Shown here: in pieces, positions 43,461 to 55,879 of the stretch
Position numbering within the stretch: the first letter of the stretch is position 1
Layout of the letters: each line of letters begins with the position of its first letter
Assembly (NCBI GenBank): GCA_009192285.1
Contig: WBVU01000004.1
Coordinates: 62,001-126,000 of the forward strand
Length of the DNA: 64,000 nt
Direction: 5' to 3'
Origin: Morchella semilibera
Lineage: Eukaryota > Ascomycota > Pezizomycetes > Pezizales > Morchellaceae
Position numbers and translations under genes: made by a program
The notes under the pieces: model-generated
Database searches by the model: none
Told to the model about the DNA's origin: nothing
Seen by the model: only the letters and a program-made list of their open reading frames with translations

Positions 43461-46081
43461 AAGGTACATGTATATATATATTAGGTGTGTGACACATGAC
43501 CAGCTCGACAGATCTGCAGAAGGGTCTAACAGGCCAATATTACGCATGGATGGTATCGAGCCAATGGGAGCCAATTGTATTCCTCGCCCGGTCCATCAAT
43601 ATATGCTTGAGACTATCATTCCCCACAAAAAGAAGAGAACACATGTAACGCCACCTCTCAGACTGGATTTGATATTGATCCTAACCATAGATTATTCGCT
43701 CACTCGATAGCTTTCTATGGAGTATCTTTGGACTCTCATCGGTATACTTGTTTGGTTTATCTAAATGGCCGTTGATCGGTTGTTATATTAAATCTTCAAA
43801 GAGATAGGACATTCGCGAGGGATTCACCGAACCCTGGGGGATCTACGACTTTAAACCAGGAGAGGTGTCCATCGAGCAGGAAACCAAGGTTTCAACCCTT
43901 CAGAAAGCAAACAAAAAACTGGCTTTGTGCTTCGCTGTTTAGTCCAGGGGGAACCCCCCCCCCCTCTATGGTTACATCCATAAGCCACTTGAGCGCTACC
44001 AAGTAGATCCAAATATTTCTGTGACTCAAGAGTTCTGAGGATCTAGCTGGAGACATTCCTTGACTCATTTCCATCCGACCCCGGGCCGTCTGCTGTTTTT
44101 CATCAAGGCCATCCTCAGGGTCCGGAAAATCTCCTGAGTGGCCGTAAGGCTATTTAATTTCTAGCGAGTGTTACAGGCACAGTTTAGTCAGATCAGTGAT
44201 TCGAGTTAATGGCTGTGGTGGTGGCTTCATCTATATGCAGGGCCATACCTTGCATTCACCGCCGGATGAACCCACATCCCTGTCTGCATAAAATGGATCA
44301 AGAAGCGGGGCCATGACAGGACAGAATTAACGAGTGCGGAGAAACTGTGGGGTACTCTACTGACACCATTCCATATCTACCTAGAGTAGATTTTTTTTCC
44401 CCCCTTCCGCACCAGGTGGTCATGGCAGGGGGGGGGTTGGCCGGTGGTGGAGGTGTACCGCCACTCTGCGTGGTTCTCGGCTGTTATTGGTCCGATCCTG
44501 GATGACACCTTTGTGGTCCTTCTGGGGCTATGTATATATATATTATGAGAGAGATTCTTCCATTCATTACATACCGCAGGGGGTGGGAGTGGAAGCTTGG
44601 TTGTACATACATGCTGCAGCTGTCATACTTTAAATTATCCATATAGGTACAATTGCAACCTACATACCTACACACACGGAAGACAAACGAGCATGTTTCT
44701 GCAGACATGAGGCCGTGGTGATCAAGTGCATGGGCTGTACTCTACGGCGCTGTACCCATTTCTGCCTGTGGGAGGAGGAATGTGGTCAAGATCTCGCTGG
44801 TTTAGCATGTAATGTGCATGTCCCTGTAGAGGTTAGATACGCCTGCTGCAAGAATAATGTGCGGCTAGGTCGAGCACCCCATGGGGCTTACCTAAGACCA
44901 ACAGAGCTCCGTTACGGGAGACCAATGATCACGGAGAACAGGTCCCCTCAATGACAGGACTCGGGGCGAATAAACACGGGCTCGGCCGAGGCCCGAAACT
45001 CTCTCCCGGGTCAAGAATCAGTATTACATGTGAGATGGCCAAGTCCCTTTCTAGACGTGTAGGTCCACCCGTTTGGCAGCCCCCCCCCCCCCCGGAACCC
45101 CGTTTTGTCTGCTGCCAACTTTTATGTCGTGCCACCCCCGTTTGCGCCGTGGCACGGATGGTTGTGGCCTGCCCTGTATGTACTGTATTGTTCCAACGTC
45201 TGGTGTTTTGGACGTTGGTTGGGGTGCTGTGGCTGGGTCATGTCACGGGAGATAAGGGTCATGGTGGTGCCAAGAGCGTAGCTGATAGCTCACAGCCTAC
45301 AGGCAAGACATCGAACGTGGAGTTACGGGGCTACATTGATAGATAGCTTGCTGTGCTGACTACCGCGCGCATGTGGGTTGATGACTATCCGTGCCCCTAT
45401 GTACACCGCTACCGTAATCAGATCCCAAACCACGGACATGAGCTGCACCAGATACCAGCGCAAAACTAGTACAGTGTAGATAGGGTCTACCGGAACAGAC
45501 ATTACAAGGGCAATCCGAACTGCCTAGATCTGGCAGCGCGTGTAGCTTAACAAGGTTGGCTGGGGGGGGGGGGGGAGCGTTATAGTCAGTGCTCTGGTTC
45601 TGGAGTTAAGCAGCTAGCTAGCTAGTACCGTTCTACCTTGCTTCGTCTCTCTCTCTTTCTGTTGTGCTTTCGTCTGGCGGTTCAAGGAAGGTCTTGGTTG
45701 TAATTGTGGTGATGCGGACTACATGTACATACTATGGACCCACGGATGAAGCCCAACAGGTACATCGTCTAACCAAACAAGAACAGCGAAAAAACCCAAA
45801 ACCACCCTTAAAAACACTTCTCAGCCAACCGTCATAAGTAGGGTCCAGTAAATAACCGACATATAATCTACGCCAAGACCGGTTCACAGAATATCACTCG
45901 GACAGACTAAATCCCAGTGTGGACACATGAAGATATATTCAGAATTGAGACACGATGGAGGCGTTCGTATATCTACATGCAAAGAATCCCCAACCCCAGA
46001 AGCCTCAAGCCCACACCCACGCCACCAAGTTGGCACTGGCGGCGTTTCAACGGCGGCCGCGGGTCCACGCCAATCAGCCGT
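43461..46081. other. Gene desert, third part
   Basis: 2.6 kb without a credible gene. Contains C or G runs near 43958-43966, 44429-44437, 45080-45095 and 45563-45575, TACATGTA near 43463 and 45719, and an AT dinucleotide tract near 44531. Confidence 0.45.
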
Positions 46082-46654
46082 CTAAGAGAAAGCGGTAATG
46101 GCAGCGGCGTAAGCACCTTCAATGGCCGATGACGGGGCAGAGATGTCGGCCGAGATCTTTGCGTCAAGCGCATCCAGCAGCTGCGAGCTGGCGGTTGAAA
46201 GCGAGTTCAGCTGAGAAAGAACCAACGGGTTGTACCCACCAGCCTCGAAAAGTGGCTCCTGTCAACCCGCGTTAGATATCTCTGGCTCCCAATTCCATCT
46301 AGTCCCTGGTATACATACCTTAGCAGTCAAAGCACCCAAGCCATCCACGTGGGGTGTAACCAGCGCCTGGACGGCTGCTGCAACAGCTTCACCCTGGCTC
46401 TCGAGGTCTGTGGCGGCATTGGTATCGGCGAGGGCCGTCTCATAGTCGGTCTGTAGAGTAGAAGCTGCAGTGCTGACGGCTAGGGCTTCTGCCGGAGCCC
46501 CGGTGAAAGCGTCGATGGCGGCTTGTAAGGCAGCGAGGTCACTGCTGATGGCGCCGAAGTCTTCCTCGAAGGTGCTGGTTTGTCTGGGAATCACGAGCGC
46601 CGATGCGTACGATGCTGCGTACAGAGCAATGACTGAGAGCTTGGAGAAATGCAT
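46082..46654 (-). CDS. HsbA-like hydrophobic surface-binding / cell-wall galactomannoprotein family protein
   Basis: Two in-phase exons on the minus strand, 46654-46319 and 46258-46082, joined by a 60-base GT-AG intron, give 170 residues, typical for the family. MHFSKLSVIALYAASYASA is a signal peptide. The mature part is Ala/Ser/Thr/Leu-rich and helical with regular heptad-like spacing (FGAISSDLAALQAAIDAF, VAAAVQALVTPHVDGLGAL). It ends ISAPSSAIEGAYAAAITAFS, the usual C-terminal pattern of HsbA proteins. Such proteins are secreted or wall-bound, adsorb to hydrophobic surfaces and recruit lipolytic enzymes. A carboxylesterase exists in this window, but 35 kb away. The Cys count is very low, as expected. 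Confidence 0.85.
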
Positions 46655-48759
46655 TCTGAGGTATTCGTGAGAGGGGGATATAGACGTAGTATATATGGAG
46701 GCAGTGAGGAACTGGTATGATGATGATGGTGATGAATTGAATAACTGGCGAACTGGACGGGTTTATATAGACTTACGAAGGGGTAGATGTTGATACACAT
46801 GCAAGGCCTGGGACATGGATATCGTTCGTGCCATGCTGATACATCTCCACTAGTACAGGGATACGTGTGCACTAAGCGAGACATGTGCCGGATGGCCTGT
46901 TGTATATCGGAGTGTTTCTGAGGGGGATATTTCATGTGCAGAGAGAGAGAGAGAGTGAGACCTGGCGATGTCAACGTTACGAGCAGTACATGCCGAGATA
47001 TTACCGGCACAATTGCAATGTATGTACATGCACAGGTATGTACATAAGATGGAGCAATTGACTGCCTTTAATTAGGATGCTTATTCTGGTACCTACGTCT
47101 CATGTACTTGGCTACAGGAGATCAACCGGCTTCTCGAGCCACTGCCGTCCCCACATGTCTTCTTCTATATAGCTATGTACCTATGTAGGTACTAATTATC
47201 CACAATTAGCGCTGCTGTATTGCTGATCTTGTATCTATATATATTAAACCACCCCCTGGAAAACCTGGGGTAGACACTTTACCCAGGAACGTACCTTCCC
47301 CTTTCTGCCTTCCAGACCGACCGTTGAACTCCGCATCCGCAGCTACGTACGGCCAGTCGTGCTTCCCAAGACGCAACCTGCTACGGTAATGACCCCATAC
47401 GCACGTACGGCTAACTACTAAGTATCAATGCGGGCTTTTGGTCCAGGGCTGCTTCACATGTCACCGCGCGCGAAGCTTTCAGATGTCAGGAGCATCAGCA
47501 GCTGGGCTCGAGCCGAGAATGCAGAGCGAGCGCCGGGGGTGCATGTGCATCGATCTTGATCTCCTACGGGTTAGAGTTGGACTCATGTGGCCTGGGGAGG
47601 GGTCTCTCGGAGTACGGCAGAGCTGTACCACCTGGTGTTATGCGTGTGTGGATGGATTATTGGTCAATCAGTACCACCTGGTGTTTGGACGGTGCATTTG
47701 CCGTGTTCAAAGATTGTGCTGCGGAGGTTTGCATGTAATTGAATAACCTGACTCTCAAACTCTCTCCCAATAAAAATAGAATGGGAGTGAAAACTACTCT
47801 CCTACTAAGGCCTCGGGACGTACTGTCGATAAAGTGACAATGGCGTATCTTAGTTGAAGGATCAGGAACATAGCTAGACTCTTGCAGGGCATGTTATGGT
47901 TGATACCTGTCCTGTATCGAACGCAATTACAGTATGAAAAGGGAGGTGAAGTCACTACAGAATCTAGTGATGAGTACCGAGTCGTAGGAAGAATACTAAG
48001 CCAATACCCTATTCTTACCGTATTCACAGTGCATTGATGGGAACGTTATGCCGCAGTGAATCTACAGCCCCCTTGGTACTGAACGTACGCTCCAGTACTA
48101 GCTATCACGTACCTCACATAGGGGCATTGAATGGTGGGGCCTTTGACAGCCACTTGGCCAGCTCTACAATCATGTATCAGCATATACAGCCTAGAGCAGG
48201 AGTGTCAGAAGCTAACCCCAGAGGCCTGGCCTGGTCAGCGGCCGACCCACCCCAGGAGGAGGAAGTAACGGCCAGAGTACAGCACGAAAAGAGGTGTTGG
48301 TACAGCGCTCTTGATTGCCGCTTAATTCCGTACATGTTACTAAACTCCCTAGTGGTGGTGCTGTGGGTTCGAACCTCAGCATATTGAGGTCCATTAAACC
48401 CAACAGCGACAGTGGTCTAGCCGTTGATCATGTCATGTACCCACGTCCAATTGCAAAGGAGTGCAGAGCAGAGTCGTGTACGTACATGTATGTGGCTACA
48501 TCCCTTGATTAAGCTGCCAGATTACTGACTTTTGCTAGCAGATGCTGTTAATACATATCTGCTACCGAACCCCTGAATGATGATCTGATAATAAGTGCCC
48601 GCACACCATATCAGATCTCGCCATCTACTAATCCGCCAAGACACTACTAATTCCCCCAATCCAGAAATCCCCGAGTCCTAGCGCCGTCTCAACCTCAACT
48701 TCAGTCTCACATTTTCATATCTCAACCTCACCATCAATCCCAGCATCAGCACCGCAGCC
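46655..48759. other. Intergenic between the HsbA-like gene and the GC-rich gene
   Basis: 2.1 kb without a credible gene. Contains a (GA)n tract at about 46939-46955. A direct repeat GTACCACCTGGTGTT occurs at about 47628 and 47671. TACATGTA-type palindromes lie near 47020-47045 and 48481. The last 100 bases are C/T-rich with repeated TCAACCTCA, a likely leader for the next gene. Confidence 0.45.
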
Positions 48760-49708
48760 ATGTGCAAAGAAATGAACGCCCCCGTCCTCCCAGAGTCAAA
48801 GAAGGTAAACGCAACCGTCACAGAAACCTACGACCTAACCGCCGACTACACCCTCCACCTCACCCCCGACCTCATCTCAACGCTGCAGATGAACCGCCAA
48901 AACCACACCTGCCTCTGCCAGCCCTCGCAGCCAATGACCCACTACTGCTGCCCAGGCTGCCGCGCCCGCACCCCCCTCACCCCCGAAGACGCATCAGACC
49001 TCGCCGCCATCCTCGGAAGCTACAACTTCCACGAGACAAACCCCCACAACCGTACCCCCCCCCCTCCCCACACACACACACACACAAGCTAACACCACAG
49101 CAGTGGCCGAGCAGCTCCTAGACCTAGTGATCCGCACGCTGCCGCTCTCGCTCTACACCTACGCCCAATCGCACCACACGCAGCCTGCGCCCCGCGGCGG
49201 GATGGCGGCGCTCTTCGTCGCGGACGTGGCCAGCGCCCACCGCTTCGCGGCGCACCTGGCCCACGCATGCGAGGACTACTACTACCACGAGGAGTACCTG
49301 CACACGCTGTACCACGCCGCCATGTACGACCGCGACTGGGGCGCCGTGGCCGCCGCCCACGCCGTCATGGGCCGCCAGCAGGCGCAGGCGAACCGCCTCC
49401 ACCGCCGCATCATGATGGGGTATCTGGGCGGGGGGGTCGGCGTGGGGTATGTTGCGCCGCCGCCGCGCGGTGGGGACCTTGCCGACGTCTTGGGCCGGGA
49501 TGCGTGTGTGGAGAGTTGTCGCGCGGTGTGTGCCGTCTATTTGGCGGGCGCGGGGGGCAAAGGGGGTAGGTTTGTGGCAAAGAGGCTGCTGTATGTGCCG
49601 CATGAGCCTATCGTCGGGGAGGTGGTCAAGTGGAGCTCGGAGTGGATTGGGGAGGAGGAGGGGGCGGAGGGGGAGGAGGGGGAGGAGGACGAGGAGGAGG
49701 AGGTTTGA
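48760..49708 (+). CDS. GC-rich protein of unknown function with an N-terminal Cys cluster
   Basis: Two exons, 48760-49051 and 49101-49708, joined in phase by a 49-base GT-AG intron containing C and CA repeats. The product is 299 residues. Residues about 50-70 hold a Cys/His cluster (CLCQPSQPMTHYCCPGC) that could bind zinc. Exon 2 is Ala/Arg/His/Tyr-rich and mostly helical-looking (HACEDYYYHEEYLHTLYHAAM), with a second Cys pair (CVESCRAVC). It ends in a long acidic tail (EEEGAEGEEGEEDEEEE). GC content, above all at third positions, is far higher than in any neighbour. The opposite strand is also open for 160 codons, a by-product of the GC bias. No family recognised. Confidence 0.65.
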
Positions 49709-49861
49709 ATAGGGACATTGGAGAGGGTGGGAAGGTAAGTATTGTTTTTTTCTTTCTCTCTACATAGTTCTCATGTCCTTGTTGGTAGTTACATAACAAG
49801 TAGCTATAGTAATAAATGATACGAAATCCTCCTCTAAAACGGCCTTATATCTTCTTCCTCT

Positions 49862-52800
49862 TTACCCCAAAGGCAGCACTCTGCCGCTAGCAGTGACATT
49901 CGACGGCAGGTCGAGATAGAGATTCAATTTCCTATCATCACCACCACTAAAAATCAGTCACGATCAGGGAAGGAAACTGCCTGGCCATATAAACATACCT
50001 TCCCGCGCCGCAGTATTCACGTTTATCCCCCTTGCACAGAGCATTACATTGGCTGTCGTCGACCCTGACGGACGTGGGAGCCAGCGTGTTCCCACAGTAG
50101 CACTTCCGGATATTAGTTAGCCAACAGCCCCCCAGCTGCCCAATGATGAAGTCTCCTCACCTCCTGGCTGTGCTCCAAACCCGCATACTTGAATGCCCGC
50201 TCCTTGCACACGCCCACGCACATCTCCACTGTCATTCCTGTCGTATTCGTAAACACATAGTCCCCCAGTGCCCTCCCACCCGTTGCGGCCTCCGCATAGC
50301 ACCCCTGCGAAACAAACCTGCCCGCCCCCAAGATTAGCAACCCACTACCCATCCCCTACCACCCAATAGTAAAGAGAAAAAACTCACGTCCCAACCGCCG
50401 GGACCACAGCCGGCGGAGTAAAAAGCGTGTAGTTGTACACACTCAGCCTTGCGGGCCCACCACAGATCTGTGCTGCGTCGCCGCTGCAGGCCATGGCGCA
50501 ATTGGTCTGGTTGAGGGTTGAGCCGCTCTGGAGGGCCGCGCCGCAGTAGCATTCGTTGCCCTTTATACACAGTCAGTAGCTGGCTCGCTTTTAATTGTAC
50601 TGGGGGGGGTACATATTCAAGCCCTGCGAGCGGAAGGTTATGCTCCAGGCAGAACTGCTGGCATCTCTCGTGTGTCATTGCGCCAGAGATGTTTCCTCCG
50701 TTCAGGGCACGCGGGGTGGAATCGTTGGCGCAGCCGAGAAAGTCCCAAGGGCTGGTTGAACTGGTGCTGGGTGTGCTGCTTGTGGATGGCGAGGGGTCTG
50801 TGGGATGTGTAGATGGGCTTTCTGTGCCGGCAGAGAGCGCCGGTGCGGTTGTGAGAGCAGGATTTGGAGTAGTAGGAGTATCTGATATGGGCGGTGTGGC
50901 AGTAGCTATAGATTCCCCACTGCTTGAAATGGGGATTGAACTCGTAGACTCTACTACGAGTATGGTTATAGATGAAGCCGGAGTACTACTACCACCGGTC
51001 GTTGTAACCTCCGCCGGGGTCGTACTCACATTTAATATGGACATCGACGTAGTACTCATAATCACGGCCGTCGTGGAATTTCTAGCAATGGTTGGTTCTA
51101 AAGTCGACGATACCGGGGTACTCGCACTCCCCGTGAGAATACTTGAATTCCCCGGCGGCATTGTGATAGTAGTAGCATCAGTTAGTGACGGTATATGCAC
51201 TGTCGAATTCCCACCCCCCGATACCGTCGCCGTAGTCTTACTTGGTGGCAATACTGTTCCCGTGGTAGTTAATGATACCGCCGGCACATCACTTGTGCTC
51301 ACCGCCGCCGTGCCATTGCCTCCCGCCAAACTAGTAGCAACACTCGCTGTGCCCGACGACACCGCCGCCGCCGGCCTCCTCTTATACAAACTCAATCTGC
51401 CCCCCGCCCCGCAATACTCAGTCGCATTCCCCTTACACACCATCCCGCACTGCGCCAGCTCCGTCACGACCGCCCCGGCACCCAGCACATCCCCGCACCA
51501 GCACTCGCGCCCATACTCAAGGCCCGCATACTTGTAGCTGCTACAGATGCCCAGGCACCTTGCCACGCCCATGTCGTCTGCGCCCGTCAGCTCCGGCAGC
51601 GCCCTGCCCGTCGTGGCCTCCGTGTAGCAGCCCTGGAAAGCGTACGCTGTGTTCCCGGGGTTATGCGCCGGCCCGGTGGGTGTGGGTGGTATCGAAGAGG
51701 CGTCTATAGTAGTTGTAGTCGAACTTGTGACAGTGCTGACTTTGGTGTAGAGGCTTAATCTACTACCAGAGCCACAGTACTCGGTTGCGTTCCCGGCGCA
51801 GGGCATTCTGCATTGTGTTGAGAGCGTGAGGGATGAGCCTACGCCGAGGGTGTTTCCACACCAGCATTCACGCCCGTATTCGAGGCCGGCGTAGGTGTAT
51901 CTTACGCAGAACCGGAGGCAGGTATCCACGTCCATGGTGTCGGAGCCCTGGAGGACGGATAGCGCCCGGCCGGTTGTAGCTTCTGTGTAGCAGCCGGAGA
52001 ATCTGAAGTTTGCATTTCCGGGGTTGTCGATTGGGGCGGCGGGGGTGGGTGTTGGGGAGGCGGTGAGAGTAGTAGAGGAGGAAATGGGGCCTGTGCCGGG
52101 GGTGTAGCGGTCTTCATCGGCAAAGAGACTGATATAGGAGCCACCGCCAAAATAGCCATTGCCTCCGCAGATTTGGGTGCCGTTCCTGAAGTAATGTTAG
52201 GTTATATATCTCTATATATATTACAGGTTAGGAGGATCGTACCCGGTACACTCAAAATTACAGTCTTCGTCCTCGACCTTCTGGGTAGGGATCTTGTTTC
52301 CGCACCAGCACTCACGGTGATATTGGGTCCCTATTAGTTCCTCCATCAGTATCGCTCAATTGAGAACATATCCAGCACATACCCGCAAAGATATATCTCT
52401 GCGCCACCCCAGCACAACCATTCATACACATCCCATTCTCGTTCAAATCGCTCCCATACGCCTGCGCCGCCAGCTGCCTCCCCGGATTATTCTCCTTGAA
52501 GCACCCGACATAGCGATACCTGGCATGCGTCGCATTCTTCAGCGGGCCCACCTGCTCCGCCACCGCATCACACACAAACACGATATTCTGCTTCTCAAAC
52601 GCTGGGTCGTTCGTATTCATCGTCCACGTTGCATTGGGCGTATACGCATCCACATTTACCTGCGACTTTGGCACCGAGCAGTATAGCACCGCCGTCTGGG
52701 ACTGTCCCGCGAGGAGCTGCGCCCCCTCACCAAGATCAATGCCGTTGCGTGCGCCAACAACGGACCCGACGCCGGTCGGCGGCTTGGAGACGGTGATGTC

Positions 52801-55800
52801 GAGGACAGCGGCGTTCTGGTCGCCGGCGTTGGTGAGGCGCAATTTGAGGGTGCGGGTGACTTGCTCGTAGACGGTGCCGAAGGTGAAGGGGACGTTGGGG
52901 ATGTATTCGGTCCAGCCGGTACCGTCGGGTTTCTCGAACTCGAGTTTGGCTTTGGGGTAGCTGCCGGAGGTGGCGACGACGGTGAGGAATCGACTCCCGC
53001 CGTCGGTATTAACGCGGACGTAGGCGCCGTAGTTCCCGTTTGCGGTGGGGTTAAAGTTGATAGAGACGGTGACTGAAGATTCGGCGGGGATTGTCGTGGG
53101 CAGGCCGGTGAATTTGAATGGACCCGCCTGTGTTGTATTTCCTAGGAGGAAAGGCCCGGATTCACTGACAGTGCTGATACCGTAGCTATTGATAGTCATC
53201 ACCGAGCTTCCAACGTTTTGGAGCACCACGGAGCGAACATATCCATCAGGATTCTCACCGGTAATCACACCGGCGAAAGAAACAGTGTTGGGGGTGATAG
53301 ACAGTACTGGACTCAATGATTTTGCAACTCCTCTGACTGCAATCGGGGTGTTTTCTGCGTAGTTGATGACAGAATTTGTGGTATTAACATAGATATCATC
53401 AGACAGCGGGCCCGGCGAAGTCGGTTTGAAAGTCGTCTTGAATTGGAATGTCTGACCCGCAGCCAATGGTAATGGAAACGTTGGCAGCCCAGAGACCGAA
53501 AAGTACTGCGCCATCCTCGGCCCTATCGCAGTGACCGTGACCGCAATATTTGCCGTGCAGCTAAGATCCCTCGTAACTCCTACATCACCGATTGTAGCAT
53601 TCCCAAATTCAACGGGCGACTGACACAGTAGTGGCGGGTTCACTGGGGAGCCGACGGCAACGAGGTAGCCGTCGCTCGTGGTAAGATATGCTCTTCCGTC
53701 CCCGAAACTTGGCCGGCTGAACTTGATCATCCCTGGGATGTTGAGACCTTTGAGGAGAGCGAGTATGCCGTTCTCCGGAACTGCTTTGTAGATTCGGAGG
53801 TTGAGGCCCTGGATGTCGGTCACCCAGTAGAGGCCGGTTCCAGGTTGACCGTTGAGGGATGTACTTGTGCCATGACCGACACCGAGCACATAGGCGGTCT
53901 TTCAAGTGTTTGCGCAACTTGTGTGAATATTGGTTCGTTGCTCGGTCCAATACTGAACTTGAACACTACAGTCTCGTGTTGAACTACATTTACCTATTTA
54001 ACATCGGGTCAGTATTCGACTCTTGTCATATCACACAGCAGAAAAACAAACATAGACATATCCACCCTCAAGTGGGTAAGAGCCAGCAGTAGCAAAAACT
54101 GAATTCAGGAGCTCTGTGGTCTGAAGAACCGCATCCTTCTTATTCGGTCCCATCTGGTAGCCGCCAAGATCACTAAATTCTTGTTAGCCACGAGTGATAT
54201 TTCATGATGCAAGAGGGGCACTCACTCAAGGTTCAAGAAGTAGAGTTTCCCAGATTTTCCGGTGATGCACCCAATCCTGGCGACAGTTGGTGTCCTGAAA
54301 GTGTTCTGATCTAAGAGCGCTACCCCCGAAGTTCCAAGATCTTTATCGGCGCCATCCAATGCCTGTTTTTCCCATGGCATGACTGGTACGTACATGCATG
54401 CAGTCAGAAGACGAAATTTCGAAAGAGGGTCAGAACCCACAGAAATCAACAACGCCCAAGCGCCCGTCCGCAGCAATCGACATGTGGACGACGGCCTCTT
54501 CCAGCGCTGTAGGTGGCTGCCTTCCTGGTACCGGAGTATTGCTAAGCTGCGATGCATACCCATTTCCAGTCGCGAAAAACATCCGATTGGGCTAATTGGC
54601 CCCCAACAGAGGTCGTCAGTGGTTTTACTTCAATATAGAATGGCTATCAGTTTGTATCATGCAGTAGCACATACATGAATCTTGTGCAAGGCCACCACCA
54701 CTCATCCAGACACCACCACCTTTCTTGTCCTCCGGTCCGCCTTCAGTTGCAAACTTCTCGACGATCTGGCCAGTTGTTCCGTGCCAGCCAATGATCCAGC
54801 CGGTGAAGTTGTATTGCACACTGTATCAGGTATCAGTTATCTCTACGATTGTCCCGACCAAAGATCACTCAACATACCAATGCGATGCAAAGCCAGCATA
54901 AATATACGGTCCACTCTGCATTAGCGCCGGTCGTTGGTGGTGAATGCCACCTTGAAACATTCGGATCGGATTGTTGTTTGCGATTAGGCCTTCAAGATCA
55001 ATTGGAAAGTTTGGTTTCTCCTGGAGGGTTCTTGTGTCCAGGGCGTGAACATAATCTGCCCATCTCAGTCAGTTCTCCAAAAACCCTCCCCCAAAAAATA
55101 ACGTATGTACTTACATCTTCCGTTCACCCTTCCCTTCTCAGCGCCAGTCTGGTCGCGATACGTCTTCATCGTGAAATACCATGTATCTGTCGCCGGATCA
55201 ATCACCCCCGTAGCCTATTCTCTACTCATCAATCTCCCCATCTTCATGGGCAACACCCAACCCAACCCCCCAAAGCGGGTGAAACTCACAGTACTCCCGA
55301 TAGTCTGACTGATGTCATTACAATTATCCAGCTCAGCGACCAAGAACGGAATGTGCAGATTCCTAGACTCCAGGATATCCCCCGTCTTTGCATCGATTTT
55401 ATAGACCCAATTCTGCTGCGACGCGACATAGACAAACTGGGTGTCGTCGGGAGTGTACACGAGTGCCTGCGCAAATATTTGCTCTGCATTCAGTTATGAT
55501 GTTGTTAGTTATGTAGCTAGCAGTAGCGCCTATAGCTACCGCAGCTTATGAGCAGAAAAAGAAAAAAAGAATACGTGCCGTTCCAATTATTGTAGCGGCC
55601 ACTTAGCTTTTTGCGCCATATGATACCAAATTGAGGGGATCCAACGACGGCAGGGTCCATATTATGGTTTCTATAATCCCCATATTCATATGCCATTATC
55701 AGACCCGTGGGGCTGTGGGGGGCTAGAGAGACTTACGGCTGATAACCAGACCTAGTATTATCACCACCGCTGGTTATGGTGTCTGTTGAATGCAGCGCTT

Positions 55801-55879
55801 CCACGACACTCCCACAAAGCAGTGAAAGTACTAGGAGCGGGGCCATGATGATGGAACCCGTACGGAAAGGTAGATTCAT
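49862..55879 (-). CDS. Secreted multidomain protein: PQQ-like beta-propeller, ASH-like domains and five WSC domains
   Basis: Sixteen minus-strand exons: 55879-55737, 55670-55579, 55483-55290, 55214-55115, 55055-54878, 54820-54675, 54591-54441, 54382-54226, 54172-54052, 53993-52383, 52330-52243, 52185-50613, 50560-50388, 50317-50161, 50102-49999 and 49946-49862; about 1690 residues. A signal peptide (MAPLLVLSLLCGSVVEA) leads into a PQQ-like propeller (VYVASQQNWVYKIDAKTG, GGIHHQRPA, MFFATGNGYASQLSN). Two choice-of-anchor/ASH-like beta-sandwich regions follow (FGNATIGDV, VSFAGVITGE). Then come WSC domains at about 52.5-52.1, 52.0-51.7, 51.6-51.4, 50.7-50.4 and 50.3-49.9 kb, each with GCYxE and ECWCG or CYCG motifs. 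A Ser/Thr-rich linker separates the third and fourth. WSC domains bind wall glucans. Two one-base phase faults occur (at the exon 6/7 junction and near 53903), and intron 2 looks GC-AG. Confidence 0.88.

Noticed and set aside
44951-45346. 131-codon plus-strand open frame
   Set aside because: Crosses a C16 homopolymer and has random composition; no conserved motif.
46591-47010. 139-codon minus-strand frame over the HsbA-like gene promoter
   Set aside because: Overlaps the signal-peptide exon in another frame and includes a His repeat from a CAT/GAT tract; no support.
48340-48410. GTTCGAACC in a tRNA-like context
   Set aside because: No matching acceptor stem or D arm on either strand; B-box-like sequence alone is not enough.
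49124-49603. 160-codon minus-strand open frame opposite exon 2 of the GC-rich gene
   Set aside because: Expected by-product of very GC-rich codons on the other strand; the plus-strand model has a consistent intron and start.
50518-51537. 339-codon plus-strand open frame
   Set aside because: Shadow of the Ser/Thr-rich and WSC-coding exon of the minus-strand PQQ-WSC gene, whose Cys motifs and splice sites are clear.
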